DNA of 64,000 nucleotides, taken from NCBI RefSeq assembly GCF_020215645.1, contig NZ_CP084058.1, positions 4,154,001 through 4,218,000 on the forward strand. Reading direction: 5' to 3'. The number at the start of each line of letters is the position of its first letter. Positions within the stretch are counted from its first letter, which is position 1. The stretch comes from Nonomuraea gerenzanensis. Its GTDB lineage: Bacteria; Actinomycetota; Actinomycetes; Streptosporangiales; Streptosporangiaceae. Positions 1 through 12,848 of this stretch are shown piece after piece. A program made the position numbers and the translations under genes. Under the pieces are notes generated by a model that was given only the letters and a program-made list of their open reading frames with translations, ran no database searches and had not been told where the DNA came from.

Positions 1-97
1 CGCCGTCGAGGAGGTTGCGCCAGAACTCGCCCAGGTCGCGGGCCCCCGGGAAGCGGCCGCTCATGCCCACGATCGCCACCGCCGGTACGTCGCTCAT
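1..97 (-). CDS. Type I polyketide synthase, N-terminal fragment (start of a ketosynthase domain)
   Basis: Only the first 32 codons are inside the window; the gene continues past the left edge. The peptide reads VAIVGMSGRFPGA then LGEFWRNLLDG, the classic opening of a type I PKS ketosynthase with almost no N-terminal linker. The ATG (97-95) shares one base with the TGA of the upstream NRPS gene (TGATG), so translation is probably coupled and the PKS would receive a chain from the preceding C-A-PCP protein. The remaining domains cannot be seen. It could also be a single condensing module rather than a long synthase. Confidence 0.88.
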   Translation of the reverse strand, partial: MSDVPAVAIVGMSGRFPGARDLGEFWRNLLDG

Positions 98-3000
98 CAC
101 ATCTCGCCTCTCTGCGCGTTCCTGCGAGCGGCCAGCCGTTCGCGTCTGCTCCGCCCCCGTTGCTCCGGCTCGTCACCCGCTCCCGGGCCCGTCCCATCCA
201 GGAAGGCGGCCAGGGTGGCGACCGTGGGATGCCGGAACAGGTCCACCAGCTTGATCCCGCCGTCCCGTCCGCCGGCCCGTCCATCGGCCCGTCCATCGGC
301 CTGGCCGTTCGCTCGGCCGCCGTTTCGGCCGTCCTCGCGCAGCGCCGCCAGTACGGCCAGCAGGCGGATCGAGTTGCCGCCCAGGTCGAAGAAGTTGTCG
401 TGCAGGCCCACCTGGGTCAGGTCGAGCGCCGCCGCCCACACGCCGGCGATCCGCCGCTCGGTGGGGGTGCCCGGGGGCACGTACGGGCTGTCCAGGTCCG
501 GCCGGGTGAGCGGCGGCTCCGGCAGCCGCTGCCTGTCCACCTTGCCGGACTTGCTGACGGGCAGCTCCGGCACGAACACGACCGCGTCGGGCACCATGTA
601 ACCGGGCAACCGCGCCCCCAGCCAGGAGCGCACCTCCACCACGGTCAGCGGCCCCCCACGACGCCCTCCACCCGGCCCCGCGTCCGGCCCCACGCCCGAT
701 CCCGCGTCAGGCGCCGCATCGGGCTCTGTGCCGAGTCCTGCCGTGGGCACCACGTAGACGGCCAGGCGGTCCCCGCGCACGGCCGCCGCCGCCATCGCCA
801 CACCCGGATGCGCGGCCAGCACGGTCTCGATCTCGCCCAGCTCCACCCGGAAGCCCCGCAGCTTGACCTGAGTGTCCACCCGGCCCAGATACGACAGCAC
901 CCCGTCGGCGTCGTAACGGCCCAGATCCCCGGTCCGGTACATGCGCTCGCCCGGCGGCCCGAACGGGTCGGCCACGAACCGCTCGGCGGTCAGGGCGGGC
1001 CGGTTGGCGTACCCGCGCGCCAGGTTCGCCCCCGCGAGGTAGATCTCGCCCGTCACGCCGACCGGCACCGGACGCAGCCGCCCGTCCAGCACGTACGCCC
1101 GGGTGTTGGCCACCGGACGCCCGATCACCACGGGCCGCCCGGGCACGAGGTCGGCCGTGGTGGCGTAGACGGTGTTCTCGCTCGGCCCGTACGCGTCCAC
1201 CACCCGCCGCCGCGCCGTCGCCCAGCGCGCCACCAGCTCCGGCGGGCACGCCTCACCACCGATGGCCAGCGTACGAAGCTCCGGCAGCCCCTCCTCCTGA
1301 GCGTCGCGCCAGCCGTCCGGCGGGTACGGCAGCGACATGGCGGCCGACGGCGGCAGGAAGGCGTAGGTGATGCGGGAGTCGCGCAGCCGGGCGTACAGAT
1401 CCTCACCGAGCCGCTCGCACTCGGCCGCCACATGCAGCTCCGCCCCCGCCACGAACGTGAAGAACAGATCGGACACCGCCACGTCGAACCCGAACGACAC
1501 GTACTGCAGCACCCGATCCTCACTGGTGACGGGGAACTGCGGGCGGACGGCGGTGGCGAGGTTCAGCAGCGCGCGGTGCTCGACCGCGACGCCCTTGGGC
1601 CTGCCCGTGGAGCCGGACGTGTACAGGATGTACGCCGTGTCGCGCAGGGTGGGGCGGGCGTCCGTGGCGGGGCCGATGGACGGGATCGCCCCGCCGTCGA
1701 CCGTGGTCACCGGCACCCCGAAAGCCCCCGGCCCGTTGCCGGCGGTGTCCGCAGGCGCGCCGGGACCCTCGGGCCCGTCGGTGATCAGCAACCGCACCCC
1801 GGCGTCCTCGATCATGAACCGCAGCCTCGCCTCCGGATGCCCGGGGTCGAGCGGCACGTACGCGCCCCCCGCCCGCAGCACCCCCAGCGCGGCCACCGCC
1901 ATCCCGGCCCCCCGGCTCAGGCAGAGCCCCACCGGCACCTCAGGCCCCACCCCCGCCGCCCGCAGCCCGGCGGCCAGCCCGTCGGCGCGTTCCAGCAGCT
2001 CCCGGTAGGTGAGCCTGACGGAGCCGCAGACCAGCGCCGTCGCGTCGGGCCGCTCGGCGGCGCGCTCGGCCACCAGGTCCGGGACGAGCCCGGCCGGGAC
2101 GGGGGCGGCGGCGCGGTTCCATTCGTGCAGCACCCGGTGGCGCTCACCGGCCGCCAGCAGGTCGTGGGCGGTCACGGGCAGATCGGGGCGGTCGAGCAGG
2201 CCGTCCAGGAGGGTCTCGAAGGCGTGCGCCCAGTGGCGTACGGTCTCCCGCTCGAACAGGTCCGCCCGGTGCACGAAGTGGGCGGCCAGCCCGTCGCCGT
2301 CCCGCTGCACGTTCAGCAGCAGGTCGAACTTGGCGTCGTCGAGCAGCAGCTCCACCCGCTCCGTGACGCAACCCCGCAGATCGAGCGCGAGCCGGGTGTC
2401 GTCGTCGTAGGCCAGCATGACCTGTACGAGAGGGTCGTGGCTGAGCTCCCTGCCGGGGGCCAGCGCCTCCACCACCGCCTCGAACGGGGCCTCCTGGTGG
2501 GGATGGGCGGCCAGGAGGCGGTCGCGTACGCGCGTCACGAGGTCCAGGAACGACGGCTCGCCCGCCACCTCGGCCCGTAACGCCAGCGTGTTGGCGAGCA
2601 GGCCGATCAGGCCCTGGAGGCCGGGGTGGTCGCGGCCCGCGACCGGCACCCCCACGACGAAGTCCCGCTGTCCCGTGATCCTGGACAGGAACGCGGCGAA
2701 CGCGGCGAACATGGCGGTGAACGGGGTCGCGTTCCGCTCGGCGGCCACCTTGGCCAGGCGTTCCCTGAGGTCCGGGGGGAGGTTCAGCCGGTGCACGCCG
2801 CCCGCCGTGGACTGCACGGCCGGGCGGGGGTGGTCGGTGGGGAGCGCGAGCGTCCCGGGGGCGTCCGCCAGCGAGTCCGCCCAGTACGCGACCGCCGCGT
2901 CCAGGGCGTGCGCGTCGAGACGCTCCCGCTGCCAGGCGGCGTAGTCGGCGTACTGGACAGGGGGCGGCTCCGGCATGCCGGTGCCCTGGTCCGGTGCGGT

Positions 3001-3513
3001 GGCGGAGGAGACCGGTGCGGTGACGGAGGAGGCCGGGGCGGTGGTGCCGGGGTGGTAGGCGTCGGCGAGCTCCTGGAGGAGGAGCCGCAGTGACCAGCCG
3101 TCGCACACCAGGTGGTGCGCCGTCAGCAGCACGAGGTGGCTGCCGTCGTCCAGCACGTACACGACGCACCGCAGCAGCGGCCCCACCTCCACGTCGAACG
3201 GCACCGCCGCCTCCGCCCGCAACACCTCGTGCACCCCGGCCGCCGGCACCTCCAGCACCCGCAGCGCCGCCTCCGCCTCCTCGGCCACCACCTGCACGTA
3301 CGCCCCGTCACCCGGCCGGAACACCGTCCGCAGCGACTCGTGCCGCGCCACCACCACGTCCAGGGCGGCGCGGAAGGCCGCGACGTCGAACGGCCCGCGC
3401 ACGGCGAAGGCCACGGGCACGTTGTACTGGGCGGTGCCCGGGTTGAGCTGGTCCAGCACCAGCATCCTGGCCTGCGCGGGCGACACGGGGAACTCGTACT
3501 CGACCGGCGCCAT
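97..3513 (-). CDS. Non-ribosomal peptide synthetase, C-A-PCP
   Basis: This 1138-aa single-module NRPS adds one amino acid and hands the chain to the PKS encoded next. The condensation domain opens the protein ([13 protein letters not shown]) with active-site HHLVCDG at about 133-139. The A domain covers about 470-970, with A3 [12 protein letters not shown] near 634 and A5 AYGPSENT. The PCP has FFDLGGNS near 1046. There is no TE or E domain. A hand-read specificity code is DVSFAGAVYK, which I do not recognise. The ATG at 3513 overlaps the TGA of the upstream TE-bearing NRPS by one base, and the stop overlaps the PKS start in the same way. The frame is open upstream of 3513, but that part reads as low-quality Arg/Ala-rich sequence and is the antisense-like shadow of the TE gene. 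Confidence 0.96.
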   Translation of the reverse strand: MAPVEYEFPVSPAQARMLVLDQLNPGTAQYNVPVAFAVRGPFDVAAFRAALDVVVARHESLRTVFRPGDGAYVQVVAEEAEAALRVLEVPAAGVHEVLRAEAAVPFDVEVGPLLRCVVYVLDDGSHLVLLTAHHLVCDGWSLRLLLQELADAYHPGTTAPASSVTAPVSSATAPDQGTGMPEPPPVQYADYAAWQRERLDAHALDAAVAYWADSLADAPGTLALPTDHPRPAVQSTAGGVHRLNLPPDLRERLAKVAAERNATPFTAMFAAFAAFLSRITGQRDFVVGVPVAGRDHPGLQGLIGLLANTLALRAEVAGEPSFLDLVTRVRDRLLAAHPHQEAPFEAVVEALAPGRELSHDPLVQVMLAYDDDTRLALDLRGCVTERVELLLDDAKFDLLLNVQRDGDGLAAHFVHRADLFERETVRHWAHAFETLLDGLLDRPDLPVTAHDLLAAGERHRVLHEWNRAAAPVPAGLVPDLVAERAAERPDATALVCGSVRLTYRELLERADGLAAGLRAAGVGPEVPVGLCLSRGAGMAVAALGVLRAGGAYVPLDPGHPEARLRFMIEDAGVRLLITDGPEGPGAPADTAGNGPGAFGVPVTTVDGGAIPSIGPATDARPTLRDTAYILYTSGSTGRPKGVAVEHRALLNLATAVRPQFPVTSEDRVLQYVSFGFDVAVSDLFFTFVAGAELHVAAECERLGEDLYARLRDSRITYAFLPPSAAMSLPYPPDGWRDAQEEGLPELRTLAIGGEACPPELVARWATARRRVVDAYGPSENTVYATTADLVPGRPVVIGRPVANTRAYVLDGRLRPVPVGVTGEIYLAGANLARGYANRPALTAERFVADPFGPPGERMYRTGDLGRYDADGVLSYLGRVDTQVKLRGFRVELGEIETVLAAHPGVAMAAAAVRGDRLAVYVVPTAGLGTEPDAAPDAGSGVGPDAGPGGGRRGGPLTVVEVRSWLGARLPGYMVPDAVVFVPELPVSKSGKVDRQRLPEPPLTRPDLDSPYVPPGTPTERRIAGVWAAALDLTQVGLHDNFFDLGGNSIRLLAVLAALREDGRNGGRANGQADGRADGRAGGRDGGIKLVDLFRHPTVATLAAFLDGTGPGAGDEPEQRGRSRRERLAARRNAQRGEM

Positions 3514-6500
3514 CACACACTCCTGAGGATCGGTTCGAGGACTTCCGCGACCGCGGCGGCCGGGCCCGGCCTGAGCAGGTCGCTGTGGCCGCAGCCGACG
3601 TCGTGCACCCGCACGCGGGCCGGCGCCCACCGCGCCGCCTTGGCCGCCGAGGAGAGCCCGCCTGGCTGCGCCGTCGCCGAGAACAGCAGCACCGTCCCGT
3701 CGAACGGCGACGGCCGGTAGGTGACCGCCAGCCGCAGATGCCCGGCCACGGCGTCCGCCACGGCCGACAGCCGCTCGTCGTCCAGCCCGGACAGCGGGCC
3801 CTCGCTCTCCCGCACGGCGGCGAACACCCGCGCCCGCTCCAGCGCCCCCGGCTGCGCGTACGGGTGCAGGGTGCGCGTGCGCAGCAGGATGGTCAGCGCC
3901 TCCTGCTCGACCTCCGCCGGGTCGGCCCGGGTGCCCGGCGGCCACGGCACCGCGTCCAGCGAGGCGAGCAGCCCGACCTCCTGCCCGTCCGCGCGCAGGC
4001 AGGCCGCCATCTCGTACGCCAGCAGCCCGCCGAACGAGTGCCCCAGCAGCAGGTACGGCCCCTCGGGACGGACGGCCCGCACCCGCGCCAGGTAGTCCTC
4101 GGCCATCCGCCGCATGCTGTCCGGCGTTCCGTGGCCGGGGTCCTGGAGCACCGGCGACTGCAGGGCGTGCACCGGCCGTCCCGGCGCGAGGTGCGGCAGC
4201 AGCGCGGTGTACGACCAGCCGATGCCCCGCCCCGGATGCACGCAGAACAGCGGCACCCCGTCCCCCTCGGCACGCAACGTCAGCAGCGGCGACAGGTCCA
4301 GCTCCGGCGCGGCCCTGTCGAGGCGGACCGCGAGCGCGGCCGGGGTGGGCGCCTCGAACAGGGCGGCGATCGAGGTCCGCAGCCCGAGCCTGGCCTCGAC
4401 GGCGGCCGTCAGGCGCATGGCGAGCAGCGAGTCGCCGCCGGAGTCGAAGAAGTCCGTGTCCACGCCCACCGCCCCGGCGGCACGTCCGGGGGTGGCGCCG
4501 CTCAGCACCTCGGCGAACAGCTCGCACAGCTCCTTCTCACGCGGCGTGCGCGGCTCGGCGGGCGGGCGGTGGCCTGCCGGTGGGGCGGGGGTGGGGAGCG
4601 CGGTGCGGTCCACCTTGCCGTGCGGGTTCAGGGGGAGGTGGTCGAGGAGGACGTACTGGGCGGGGAGCAGGTGTCTCGGCAGGCGGGCGGCGAGGTGCTC
4701 CCGCACCCGTGCCGGCGTCCCGCCGTCACGCAGCACGACGTACGCGACCAACCGCCGCCCCGACGACGCCGCCTGCCCATCGACGGAACCGGCCACGGCG
4801 CTGACCACGGCGCTGACCACGGCGCTGACCACGGCGCGGTCCACGTCCGGGCAGGACTCCAGGGCGCTTTCGACCTCACCCGGCTCGATGCGATACCCGC
4901 GGATCTTCACCTGCCCGTCCGCTCGCCCAGCGAACTCCAGCTCCCCACCGAACGTCCACCGCGCCAGATCCCCGGTCCGGTACATCCGCTCACCCACCGC
5001 GAACGGATCCGCCACGAACCGCTCCGCCGTCAGCCCCGGCCGGCCCAGGTAACCGCGGGCCAGCCCGGCACCGGCCAGGTACAGCTCTCCGACGGTGCCG
5101 ATCGGGGCGGGGCGCAGGCGGGCGTCCAGGACGTACCCGCGCGTGCCGTCCAGCGGGCGGCCGATCGGGACGGGCCCGGTCCCGGGTTCGGGGCCGGCCT
5201 CGTGGCTGGTGGCGAACGTCGTCGTCTCCGTGGGCCCGTACCCGTTGACGATCCGCGCCCCGCGCCGCGCCAGCCGCCGCACCGCCTCCGGAGCCAGCAC
5301 GTCGCCGCCCGCCCAGATCTCGGGGACGCGGGCGAGCACGTCCGGCGTCAGGTCGGCCAGCGTGCGGAACAACTCGGCCGTCAGCCACACCGCGCTGAGC
5401 CGGGAGCGGTCGATGGTGTCCGGGTGGAGGGGGCCGGGCGGGGCTACGACGACGGTGCCGCCGTTGAGGAGGGGCACCCACAGCTCGTACGTGGCCGCGT
5501 CGAAGGTGTGCGGGCTGTGCAGGAGCACCCGGTGGTGGGCGGTGAAGCGGTGGTCGGTGGCCAGGTCGAGGATGTTCGCGTGAGTGACGACGACGCCCTT
5601 GGGGGTGCCTGTGGAGCCGGAGGTGTACATGACGTAGGCGGCGGCGTGCGGGGGCACGGAGCGCTCGTCCAGCTTCGTCGGCACCACCGGCGTGCCGTTC
5701 CCGTCCAGCTTCGCCGGCACCACCGGTGGGCCGTTCTCGTCCAGCTTCGTCAGCACCACCTGCGCGCCGCTGTCCTCCAGCAGCCACGCCAGCCGAGCCT
5801 GCGGCTGTCCCGGGTCCAGCGGCACATAGCACCCGCCCGCCTTGAGCACCGCGAGCTGCGCCACCACCAGCTCGGGGGAGCGCTCCATGAGCAGCGCGAC
5901 CGGTGTCTCCGGGGCCAGGTCCAGCCGCGCCGCCACCCGGTCGGAGCGGGCGTCCAGCTCGGCGTAGGTGAGCGTGTGCCCACCGTGCTCCACCGCCACG
6001 GCGCCGGGCACCCGCGCCACCTGCGCCGCGAACCGCTCCACCACCGACCCACCGGCCGCCACCGACCCACCGCCCGCGCCGCCCCACCTCTCCAACAGCC
6101 GGTACTCCTCGGGCGGCAGAACATCGCCCGAGTCCACCTCCTCCACCTCCAACGCCCGCACGAACCGCGCCACAACGGCCTCAGCCTCGACCCGGCTCAC
6201 CACATCAGGCCGATACCCCAGCCGCACCCACAACCGCTCCCCCGCCACCACCGTCACCGTGACCGGGTAATGCGTCGCGTCATGCACCCCGGTCAGCCGC
6301 AAACCTTGACCGGATTCGAGCCCCTCGCGGGGATAGTTCTCAAAGGCGAGCAGCGTGTCGAACAGCTCGCCGGTCCCGCGCTGCACGTCCGCCAGCCGTA
6401 CATGATGGAACGGGGTGAGCCGCACCTGCTCGTCCTGCAACCGCCGCAGCAGGCCGGGCGCGCCGAGCCGCACACGTACGGGCAGGGCGTTGATGAACAG

Positions 6501-7325
6501 CCCCACCATCGACTCCACGCCCGCCACCTCAGGCGGCCGTCCCGACACCACCGCGCCGAACACCACGTCCGCGCGCCCGGTCATCCGCGCCAGCACCAGC
6601 CCCCACGCCGCCTGCACCAGCGTGTTGACGGTCACCCCCGCCGCGCGGGCCCGCCGCCGCACGGCCTCGCCCAGCTCGGGCGGCAGCTCGCGCTCCACCG
6701 CCTCCTGCCGGGGGCTGGCCGCGCCGGCTCCCGGCCGCAGCAGCGTGGGCCCCGGCAGCCCGGCGAGCGCCTCGCGCCACGCGCGCAGCGCCTGCTCGCC
6801 GTCCTGGGCGCGCAGCCACGCCAGGTAGTCGCGGAACGGGGGCGCGGGCGGCAGCGGGGGGCCGCCCGCGTACAGGGCGGCCAGCTCGCGGGCCAGGATC
6901 GGCATCGACCAGCCGTCCACGAGCAGGTGGTGCATGGTCAGCACCAGCTCGCGCCGCCGCACCAGCGTGGCGCGCACCAGCGGCGGACGCGTCACGTCGA
7001 ACGGGCGCAGCAGGTCCGCCTCCAGCATTCGCTCCAGGTCGGCCTCCGTCGGCGGCTCCACCTCCGTCCACGGCAGGCGGACGCGGTGCGGGACGAGCTG
7101 CACCGGGTGAGCGAGGCCCTTGTGGCGGAAGCAGGCGCGCAGGTTCGGGTGGCGTTCGAGCAGGGACTCCAGCGCCGCGCGCAGCCGTGCCGGGTCGGCC
7201 TGCCCGCCGAGGGTGAACCTGGCCTGGATCACGTACGCGTCGCCGCCGCCGTACAGGGCGTGGAAGAGCAGGCCCTCCTGGGCGGGGGAGAGCGGCAGCA
7301 CGTCCGCCAGCCGGCCGCTCACCAC
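3513..7325 (-). CDS. Non-ribosomal peptide synthetase, C-A-PCP-TE
   Basis: This 1270-aa module carries its own type I thioesterase. The C domain begins [17 protein letters not shown], a style typical of condensation domains that accept a D-configured donor, with HHLLVDG at 132-138; this fits the epimerase ending the preceding protein. The A domain has A3 near 567 ([12 protein letters not shown]). Its hand-read code DAYWWGGTFK resembles valine signatures. The PCP has FFDSGGDS near 963. The TE has the nucleophile motif GHSFGG near 1095 and ends with a GCGHSD catalytic-His region. The start is one of two adjacent GTG codons (7325 or 7322) overlapping the upstream TGA. A TE normally ends an assembly line, yet a C-A-PCP gene and a PKS follow. 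Confidence 0.96.
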   Translation of the reverse strand: MVSGRLADVLPLSPAQEGLLFHALYGGGDAYVIQARFTLGGQADPARLRAALESLLERHPNLRACFRHKGLAHPVQLVPHRVRLPWTEVEPPTEADLERMLEADLLRPFDVTRPPLVRATLVRRRELVLTMHHLLVDGWSMPILARELAALYAGGPPLPPAPPFRDYLAWLRAQDGEQALRAWREALAGLPGPTLLRPGAGAASPRQEAVERELPPELGEAVRRRARAAGVTVNTLVQAAWGLVLARMTGRADVVFGAVVSGRPPEVAGVESMVGLFINALPVRVRLGAPGLLRRLQDEQVRLTPFHHVRLADVQRGTGELFDTLLAFENYPREGLESGQGLRLTGVHDATHYPVTVTVVAGERLWVRLGYRPDVVSRVEAEAVVARFVRALEVEEVDSGDVLPPEEYRLLERWGGAGGGSVAAGGSVVERFAAQVARVPGAVAVEHGGHTLTYAELDARSDRVAARLDLAPETPVALLMERSPELVVAQLAVLKAGGCYVPLDPGQPQARLAWLLEDSGAQVVLTKLDENGPPVVPAKLDGNGTPVVPTKLDERSVPPHAAAYVMYTSGSTGTPKGVVVTHANILDLATDHRFTAHHRVLLHSPHTFDAATYELWVPLLNGGTVVVAPPGPLHPDTIDRSRLSAVWLTAELFRTLADLTPDVLARVPEIWAGGDVLAPEAVRRLARRGARIVNGYGPTETTTFATSHEAGPEPGTGPVPIGRPLDGTRGYVLDARLRPAPIGTVGELYLAGAGLARGYLGRPGLTAERFVADPFAVGERMYRTGDLARWTFGGELEFAGRADGQVKIRGYRIEPGEVESALESCPDVDRAVVSAVVSAVVSAVAGSVDGQAASSGRRLVAYVVLRDGGTPARVREHLAARLPRHLLPAQYVLLDHLPLNPHGKVDRTALPTPAPPAGHRPPAEPRTPREKELCELFAEVLSGATPGRAAGAVGVDTDFFDSGGDSLLAMRLTAAVEARLGLRTSIAALFEAPTPAALAVRLDRAAPELDLSPLLTLRAEGDGVPLFCVHPGRGIGWSYTALLPHLAPGRPVHALQSPVLQDPGHGTPDSMRRMAEDYLARVRAVRPEGPYLLLGHSFGGLLAYEMAACLRADGQEVGLLASLDAVPWPPGTRADPAEVEQEALTILLRTRTLHPYAQPGALERARVFAAVRESEGPLSGLDDERLSAVADAVAGHLRLAVTYRPSPFDGTVLLFSATAQPGGLSSAAKAARWAPARVRVHDVGCGHSDLLRPGPAAAVAEVLEPILRSV

Positions 7326-10300
7326 TCGGCGTCCAGGTCCGCTTCGAGGGCGTCGAGCTGCGCCTGGGTCAGCTCGACCAGCGGGAAGTCCGAGCTGGTC
7401 GCGCCGCCCTCGTCAGGCCGGGCGGCCAGCTCGGCCAGCGCCGCCTCCCATCGCTCGGCCAGGTCCAGGACGTCGAGGTCCGGGAGGTGGGACCAGCTCG
7501 CCGTCAGGCGGGTGCCGTCGGGGCCGGTCAGGGCCACCGCGTCCAGCTCCACCGCGTACGCCAGCGGGGTGTCGGGCATGCCCTCCAGCTCGCCCTCGAA
7601 CCTGCCCAGGTAGTTGAAGCGCAGGTCGGGCGCGGGCAGCGCGCTCAGCTTGGCTGCCGTGTCCGGGTTGAGGTAGCGCAGGAGGCCGTGACCGAGGCCC
7701 GCCCCGGGGATGGCGCGGAGGGTCTCCTTGATGCGTTTGAGCGCCTCCGGCGGGCTGCCCGTGGCGTCGAGGGTGACGGGGTACTGGGCGGTGAACCAGC
7801 CGACGGTGCCGGAGATGTCGAGGTCGTCCGTGAACGGCTCGCGGCCGTGTCCCTCGACCTCGGCCAGCACGCTCGTCCCGCCGCGCCACCGGGTCACGGC
7901 GATGGCCAGCGCCGTGAGCAGCACCTCGTTCGGGCCGCAGCGGTAGGCGGCGGGCAGGTGGGTGATGGCCTGCTCGGTGAGGCCGGGCGGGAGCGTCCTG
8001 GTGAGGACGGCGCGCCGCCCGTGGCCGCCGCGCCCTGTGGGCGGCCGCCGGTCGGGGCTCAGGAGGGGCTCGCCGGCCGACATGCGCTCCCACAGCGGCA
8101 GCTCGGCCGCCACCCGCTCGGGCCGCTGCGCCTCGGCGGCCAGGAGGAGGGACCACCGGGCGAACGACGTGCCCTGGGGTGGGGTGTGGTCCTCTCCGTT
8201 GAGCAGGGCGGCCAGTTCCGGGCCGAGCAGGCGCCAGGAGACGGCGTCCACGGCCAGGTGGTGGGCGGTGAGCAGGAGCCGGTCGGGGGCGGTCCAGGTG
8301 GCGGCGAGCATGACGCCGCGCCCGGGATCGGGACGGGCTGCGGATGCGGTGGGGGCCGCGTCGTTCCAGGCGCGGACGAACGGGACCTCGTCCTTCCAGG
8401 CGCGGACGAACGGGACCTCCGCCGCCTCCTCCGGGGCCGGCACCTCCAGCTCCCAATCGTCCTCGGCGTGCCGCAGCAGGCGCATCCGCAGGGCGGCGTG
8501 CCGGGCCGTCAGCGTGCGCAGGGCCGCCCGAAGGCGTTCCTCGCCGCACCCCTCGGGGACGGGCACCACCAGGGACTGGGTGAAGGTGTCCAGCGGGCCG
8601 CCGTGCTCGCGCCACCAGTGCATGATCGGCGTGAGCGGGAACCGGCCGGTGGGCACGTCGGCGACGGCACGCGCGGCGACGCGCGCCAGGGCGGCCAGCG
8701 CGGCCGGGGTCCTGGCGACGAACACCTCGCGCGGCGTCAGCCCGAGCCCTCGCTCCCGCGCCCGGCTGACGAGCTGGATGGCCGTCACGCTGTCGCCGCC
8801 CAGCCGGAAGAAGTCGTCCTCGGCGCCCACCCGGGGCAGATCGAGGAGCTCGGCGAAGAGCGCGCAGAGGGCGGCCTCGCGGTCGGTGACCGGCTCGCGC
8901 GACGCCTCCGCTGGTGCGTCCGGCTCGGGCAGCGCGGCCCTGTCCAGCTTGCCCCGGGACGTGAGCGGCAGCGCCTCCAGCACCACGAACTCGCTCGGCA
9001 CCATGTGCACGGGCAACCTGGCCACCGCATGCGCGAGCACGCCGGCGGTGTCGACCGGGGCCGCCGCACGGGGCACGAGGTAGGCGATGAGGCGGTCGCC
9101 GTGCCGGGCCACCGCCGCCCGCGCGACCGCGGCGTGCGTCGCGAGCACCGCCTCGATCTCGGCCGGTTCGATCCGGTGGCCGCGCACCTTCACCTGGTCG
9201 TCCGCCCGGCCGAGGAACTGGAGCTGCCCGTCCGGCCGCCGGTGGACGAGGTCCCCCGTGCGGTACATGCGCTCGCCCGGACCCCCGTACGGGTCGGCGA
9301 CGAACCGCTCGGCGGTGAGACCGGGCCGGCCGAGGTAGCCGCGCGCCACCCCCACGCCCCCCACGTACAGCTCCCCGGGCACCCCCACGGGCAGCGGGCG
9401 CAGGCGGGTGTCCAGGACGTACAGGCGGGTGCCGGTGAGCGGGCGGCCGATCGGCGGGAGAGTGCCGTCCGGGGTGAGCGGGTCGCTGACGCTGGAGCCG
9501 ACCGTGGTCTCGGTGGGCCCGTAGGCGTTCCAGAAGCCCCTGTCCGCCCACCGCGCCACCAGCTCGGGCGGGCACACGTCGGCCCCGGCGCAGACGCCGC
9601 GCAGGTCGGGGTAGTCGCCGGGCGGCACGGTGGCCAGCACAGCGGGCGGGATCAGCCCGAACGTGACCCGCCGCTCCCGCAGCACCCGCCCCAGCTCGTC
9701 ACCCACCAGGGGGCCGGCCGGCGGCACGACGAGCGTGCCGCCGCTGCCGAACGCCAGGCACAGCTCGCCCACCGAGATGTCGAACGTCGGCGCCCCGAGC
9801 TGCAGGACCCGGCTGTCCGCGTCGAGCCCGAACGTCGTCACCAGGGAGTGCGCCAGACAGGCGACGCCCGCGTGGCTGACCACCACCCCCTTGGGACGCC
9901 CGCTGGAGCCGGAGGTGTAGATCACCCACGCCGCGCCGCGCACGTCGATGTCCGGAAATTTCACATCATTGGTGGAGGTGGCGTCGGGAGAGAGCCGCTC
10001 CACGTCGAGCCCGGGCAGCACCTCCGGCCCGGCGATGAGCAGGTGAGCGCCGGCGTCCCCGACCAGCCACGCCACCCGCGATGCCGGATCGTCCGGATCG
10101 ACCGGCAGGTACGCCCCACCGGCCCGCTGCACCGCCAGGATCGCCACCACCATGGCCATCGACCGCCCCAGCCCCAGCGCCACCACCCGCTCGGGCCCCA
10201 CTCCGCGCTCCACCAGCGCCCCGGCCAGCCGGTCGGCCCGCTCCAGCAACTCCCCGTACGTGAGCCGCCCGTCCTCCGACTCGACGGCCACGGCGCCGGG

Positions 10301-11800
10301 CGAGCGCTCGGCCTGCCGCGCCACCAGCCCGTACAGCGTGGTCGCGGGCACCTCGGGGACGGAGCCGGACGGCGGCTCCTCGGGCAGCAGCGCGGCCAGG
10401 GACACGGGCGCGTCCGGCTCGGCGACCAGCGCGCCGAGCAACGTCGTGAAGCTCTCGGCCCACGCCCGTACGACGCCGGGCGCGTACACGTCCGTACGGA
10501 ACTCCAGGCTCGCCTCGAACCCGTCGTCCCCGTCACGCACGATCCCGATCAGGTCGTGCTCCCCGCCGGTGTGCACCCGCTCGGGATCGGCGATCTCCCG
10601 CAGCCTGGCCACGCTCGCCTGGCGCGGCAGATGCATGAACACCCACTGGAACAGCGGCGAGCGCCCCGCCACCCGCTCCGGGTCCAGCGCCCGCACGATC
10701 CGGCCCACGGGCACGTCGGCGTGCGCGAGCACCTGCGGGAACTCGGCGGTGAAGCGCGCCAGCAGCTCCGCGAACGTGGTGCGGTCGCCGAAGCGCCAGC
10801 GGACCGGGACGGAGTTCATCACGTAGCCGATGACGCGGTCCAGGCCCTTGGCGGACCTGTTGGCGACGGGCGTGCCGGTGATCAGGTCGGGCGCGCCGCT
10901 CAGCCGGTGCGCGAAGACCGCGAACGCCGTCATCAGCACCCCGTACACGGTGGCGCCGCGTTCTCTGGCCAGCGCCCGCACGGCGGCCTCGACGGGGGCG
11001 CCGATCCGGAAGGTCACCTGCTCGACCCCGAAGCCGCCCGCCGTCGCCGAGGTCCCGCCCGGGCCTGCCGTGAGAGGGCGGGGCAGGTCGGCCAGGTAGC
11101 CGCGCCACCAGCCGAGCTGGGCGTCGAACACCCCGGCCGCCTCCAGCTCCCGCTGCCAGGAGGCGAAGTCGGCGTACTGGATCGCGGGCCGGCGCAGGCG
11201 CGGCGGGAGGCCGTCGCGCACCGTGCGGTAGGCCTCGGTCAGCTCGCCGTGCAGCACGTCGAACGACCACCAGTCCGTCGCGATGTGGTGCAGCGCCAGG
11301 ACCAGGGTGGCCCGCGTGTCGTCCACGGTGATGAACTGGCCCCTGATCAGCGGCCCGCCGTCCAGCTCGAACGTGCGGCGGCTGAAGGCGTGCAGCGCCG
11401 CGCGCACGCCGACGCCGGTGCCGCGCAGGTCGAGCCGCTCCAGCTTGAACGGCTCCACCGGCGCGGACACCACCCGCAGGGTGTCCACCTCACCCGTGAT
11501 GCGCATGCGCAGGGTGTCGTGGTGCCCCTGGACGATGGTCAGCGCCGCCTCCAGGTCGGCCGGATCGACCGGGGTGTCGAAGTGGTAGGAGCAGCACAGG
11601 TTGAGTGCGGCGGTGTCCGGATACAGCGACTCGTACACCCACAGGTCCTCCTGCGCGGGGCTGAGCCGCACCGGCCGGGCGGGGTCGCGCGGGGGCACGA
11701 TGTCGGGGATCGCCTCCAGCCGGCCGGCCTCGACCAGGCGGCGCAGCAGCTCCACCCGGCGTTCGGTGCTCAGCGCGGCGAACCGGTCAGCGGTGCTCAT
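7319..11800 (-). CDS. Non-ribosomal peptide synthetase, C-A-PCP-E
   Basis: This 1493-aa module incorporates an amino acid and epimerises it to the D form. Order: a short N-terminal linker (about 1-45); a C domain with HHIATDW near 173, where the usual Gly after Asp is Trp; an A domain with A3 [12 protein letters not shown] near 632; a PCP with FFRLGGDS near 1000; and an E domain from about 1035 with [11 protein letters not shown] near 1180 and a FNYLGRF region near the end. The hand-read A code DIGLCGAVGK is not one I recognise. The ATG at 11800 overlaps the monooxygenase stop (ATGA). The next protein's C domain has D-donor-type features, so the two modules act in sequence. Confidence 0.96.
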   Translation of the reverse strand: MSTADRFAALSTERRVELLRRLVEAGRLEAIPDIVPPRDPARPVRLSPAQEDLWVYESLYPDTAALNLCCSYHFDTPVDPADLEAALTIVQGHHDTLRMRITGEVDTLRVVSAPVEPFKLERLDLRGTGVGVRAALHAFSRRTFELDGGPLIRGQFITVDDTRATLVLALHHIATDWWSFDVLHGELTEAYRTVRDGLPPRLRRPAIQYADFASWQRELEAAGVFDAQLGWWRGYLADLPRPLTAGPGGTSATAGGFGVEQVTFRIGAPVEAAVRALARERGATVYGVLMTAFAVFAHRLSGAPDLITGTPVANRSAKGLDRVIGYVMNSVPVRWRFGDRTTFAELLARFTAEFPQVLAHADVPVGRIVRALDPERVAGRSPLFQWVFMHLPRQASVARLREIADPERVHTGGEHDLIGIVRDGDDGFEASLEFRTDVYAPGVVRAWAESFTTLLGALVAEPDAPVSLAALLPEEPPSGSVPEVPATTLYGLVARQAERSPGAVAVESEDGRLTYGELLERADRLAGALVERGVGPERVVALGLGRSMAMVVAILAVQRAGGAYLPVDPDDPASRVAWLVGDAGAHLLIAGPEVLPGLDVERLSPDATSTNDVKFPDIDVRGAAWVIYTSGSSGRPKGVVVSHAGVACLAHSLVTTFGLDADSRVLQLGAPTFDISVGELCLAFGSGGTLVVPPAGPLVGDELGRVLRERRVTFGLIPPAVLATVPPGDYPDLRGVCAGADVCPPELVARWADRGFWNAYGPTETTVGSSVSDPLTPDGTLPPIGRPLTGTRLYVLDTRLRPLPVGVPGELYVGGVGVARGYLGRPGLTAERFVADPYGGPGERMYRTGDLVHRRPDGQLQFLGRADDQVKVRGHRIEPAEIEAVLATHAAVARAAVARHGDRLIAYLVPRAAAPVDTAGVLAHAVARLPVHMVPSEFVVLEALPLTSRGKLDRAALPEPDAPAEASREPVTDREAALCALFAELLDLPRVGAEDDFFRLGGDSVTAIQLVSRARERGLGLTPREVFVARTPAALAALARVAARAVADVPTGRFPLTPIMHWWREHGGPLDTFTQSLVVPVPEGCGEERLRAALRTLTARHAALRMRLLRHAEDDWELEVPAPEEAAEVPFVRAWKDEVPFVRAWNDAAPTASAARPDPGRGVMLAATWTAPDRLLLTAHHLAVDAVSWRLLGPELAALLNGEDHTPPQGTSFARWSLLLAAEAQRPERVAAELPLWERMSAGEPLLSPDRRPPTGRGGHGRRAVLTRTLPPGLTEQAITHLPAAYRCGPNEVLLTALAIAVTRWRGGTSVLAEVEGHGREPFTDDLDISGTVGWFTAQYPVTLDATGSPPEALKRIKETLRAIPGAGLGHGLLRYLNPDTAAKLSALPAPDLRFNYLGRFEGELEGMPDTPLAYAVELDAVALTGPDGTRLTASWSHLPDLDVLDLAERWEAALAELAARPDEGGATSSDFPLVELTQAQLDALEADLDAEW

Positions 11801-12837
11801 GAGTCCTCCCGGCTCAGCTCGGCCAGGCGCGCCAGGCTCGCCAGGACCTCGTCGCGGCCCAGCCCGAAGTCGACGAAGCAGGCCACCTCGTCGCAGCCCA
11901 GGTCCGCCAGGTCGGCCAGGGCCTTGCGGCACGTCTCGGGCGAGCCGATGAGGCCGCCCCAGGTCAGGTAGCGCTGGAAGGCGAACTCGGTCAGCGCCGC
12001 GAGCTGCTCCTCGCTCAGCGCCGCGGCCCGCGCGCCCTTGTTGACGGCGGTCTGCGCCAGGTACGACCTCAGGTACGCCTTCAGCGGCCCGCCGGCCCGC
12101 TCCCTGGCCAGCTCGTCGGTGGCGGCCACGTACGTGTGGGCCATGAGCGTGACCGTGCCCCTGGGCGGGGTGCCGGGCTGGCCGGGGGCGGCGGCGTAGG
12201 CGTCGCGGTAGAGGCGGATCTTCCCGGCCAGCTCGTCGCGGGTCTGCCCGATGGTGGCGCCGAGGATGTTCGTCCGCATGCGGCCGGCCGCCTCCCACGT
12301 CTGCGGGCTGCCGGAGGTGGTGGTCCACAGCGGCAGGCAGGCGGAGTACGGCCGCGGCTGCGCGGTCACCGCCACCTGGCCGCCGGTGCCGTCGGTGAAC
12401 TCCACGGCCTCGCCCGCCCACAGCCGCCGCAGCAGCGCCAGGTCGCGGAAGGCGCGCTCCCTGCGGTCCTGGTACGCGCCGGGGGCGAGCACGAAGTCCC
12501 TGGAGTGCCAGCCGGTGGCGACCGAGACGCCGATCCGGCCGCGTGACAGGTTGTCCACGACGGCCCAGTCCTCGGCGACCCGCAGCGGGTGGTGCAGGGG
12601 GAGCACCAGGCTGCCGGCGCGCAGGTGGATGCGTTCGGTGGCGGTGGCCAGGGCGGCGCTGAGCAGGGCCGGGTTCGGGAAGACCTGGCCGACCTGCTGG
12701 AAGTGGCGCTCGGGGGTCCAGACGGCGGTGAAGCCCAGCCGGTCGGCGGCTCGGGTGATGGTCAGGATGTCGTCGTATTTGGTGGCGTGTCCGGTGCTGG
12801 CGTCGTCGGCACCGAAGAACATCACGCTGAGGTCCAT
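11797..12837 (-). CDS. Luciferase-like flavin-dependent monooxygenase of natural-product type (MupA/Atu3640-like)
   Basis: This 346-aa protein is a TIM-barrel, FMN-dependent oxygenase of the branch found with PKS/NRPS lines. Diagnostic stretches are MFFGADD at the N terminus, [11 protein letters not shown] near 40, [19 protein letters not shown] near 80-100, [23 protein letters not shown] near 125 and [10 protein letters not shown]. In relatives the domain is often built into megasynthases; here it is free-standing between two NRPS genes. It probably oxidises a carrier-bound residue or backbone position. Site and chemistry cannot be read from sequence. It lies 11 bp after the upstream NRPS stop and overlaps the next NRPS start by 4 bp (ATGA), so it belongs to the operon. 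Confidence 0.93.
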   Translation of the reverse strand: MDLSVMFFGADDASTGHATKYDDILTITRAADRLGFTAVWTPERHFQQVGQVFPNPALLSAALATATERIHLRAGSLVLPLHHPLRVAEDWAVVDNLSRGRIGVSVATGWHSRDFVLAPGAYQDRRERAFRDLALLRRLWAGEAVEFTDGTGGQVAVTAQPRPYSACLPLWTTTSGSPQTWEAAGRMRTNILGATIGQTRDELAGKIRLYRDAYAAAPGQPGTPPRGTVTLMAHTYVAATDELARERAGGPLKAYLRSYLAQTAVNKGARAAALSEEQLAALTEFAFQRYLTWGGLIGSPETCRKALADLADLGCDEVACFVDFGLGRDEVLASLARLAELSREDS

Positions 12838-12848
12838 GGACGTGCTCC

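Noticed and set aside
3514..4527. N-terminal extension of the C-A-PCP NRPS frame to 4527
   Set aside because: The extension lies over the TE coding sequence in another frame and reads as Arg/Ala/Gly filler. The real C domain begins at the coupled ATG 3513.
160..12000. Very long plus-strand open frames opposite the NRPS genes (for example 160-2580, 3585-7613, 7487-11971)
   Set aside because: They mirror the NRPS codons, are rich in Arg, His, Gln and Pro, show no domain motif and lack ribosome-binding sites. They are expected from extreme GC at third positions.
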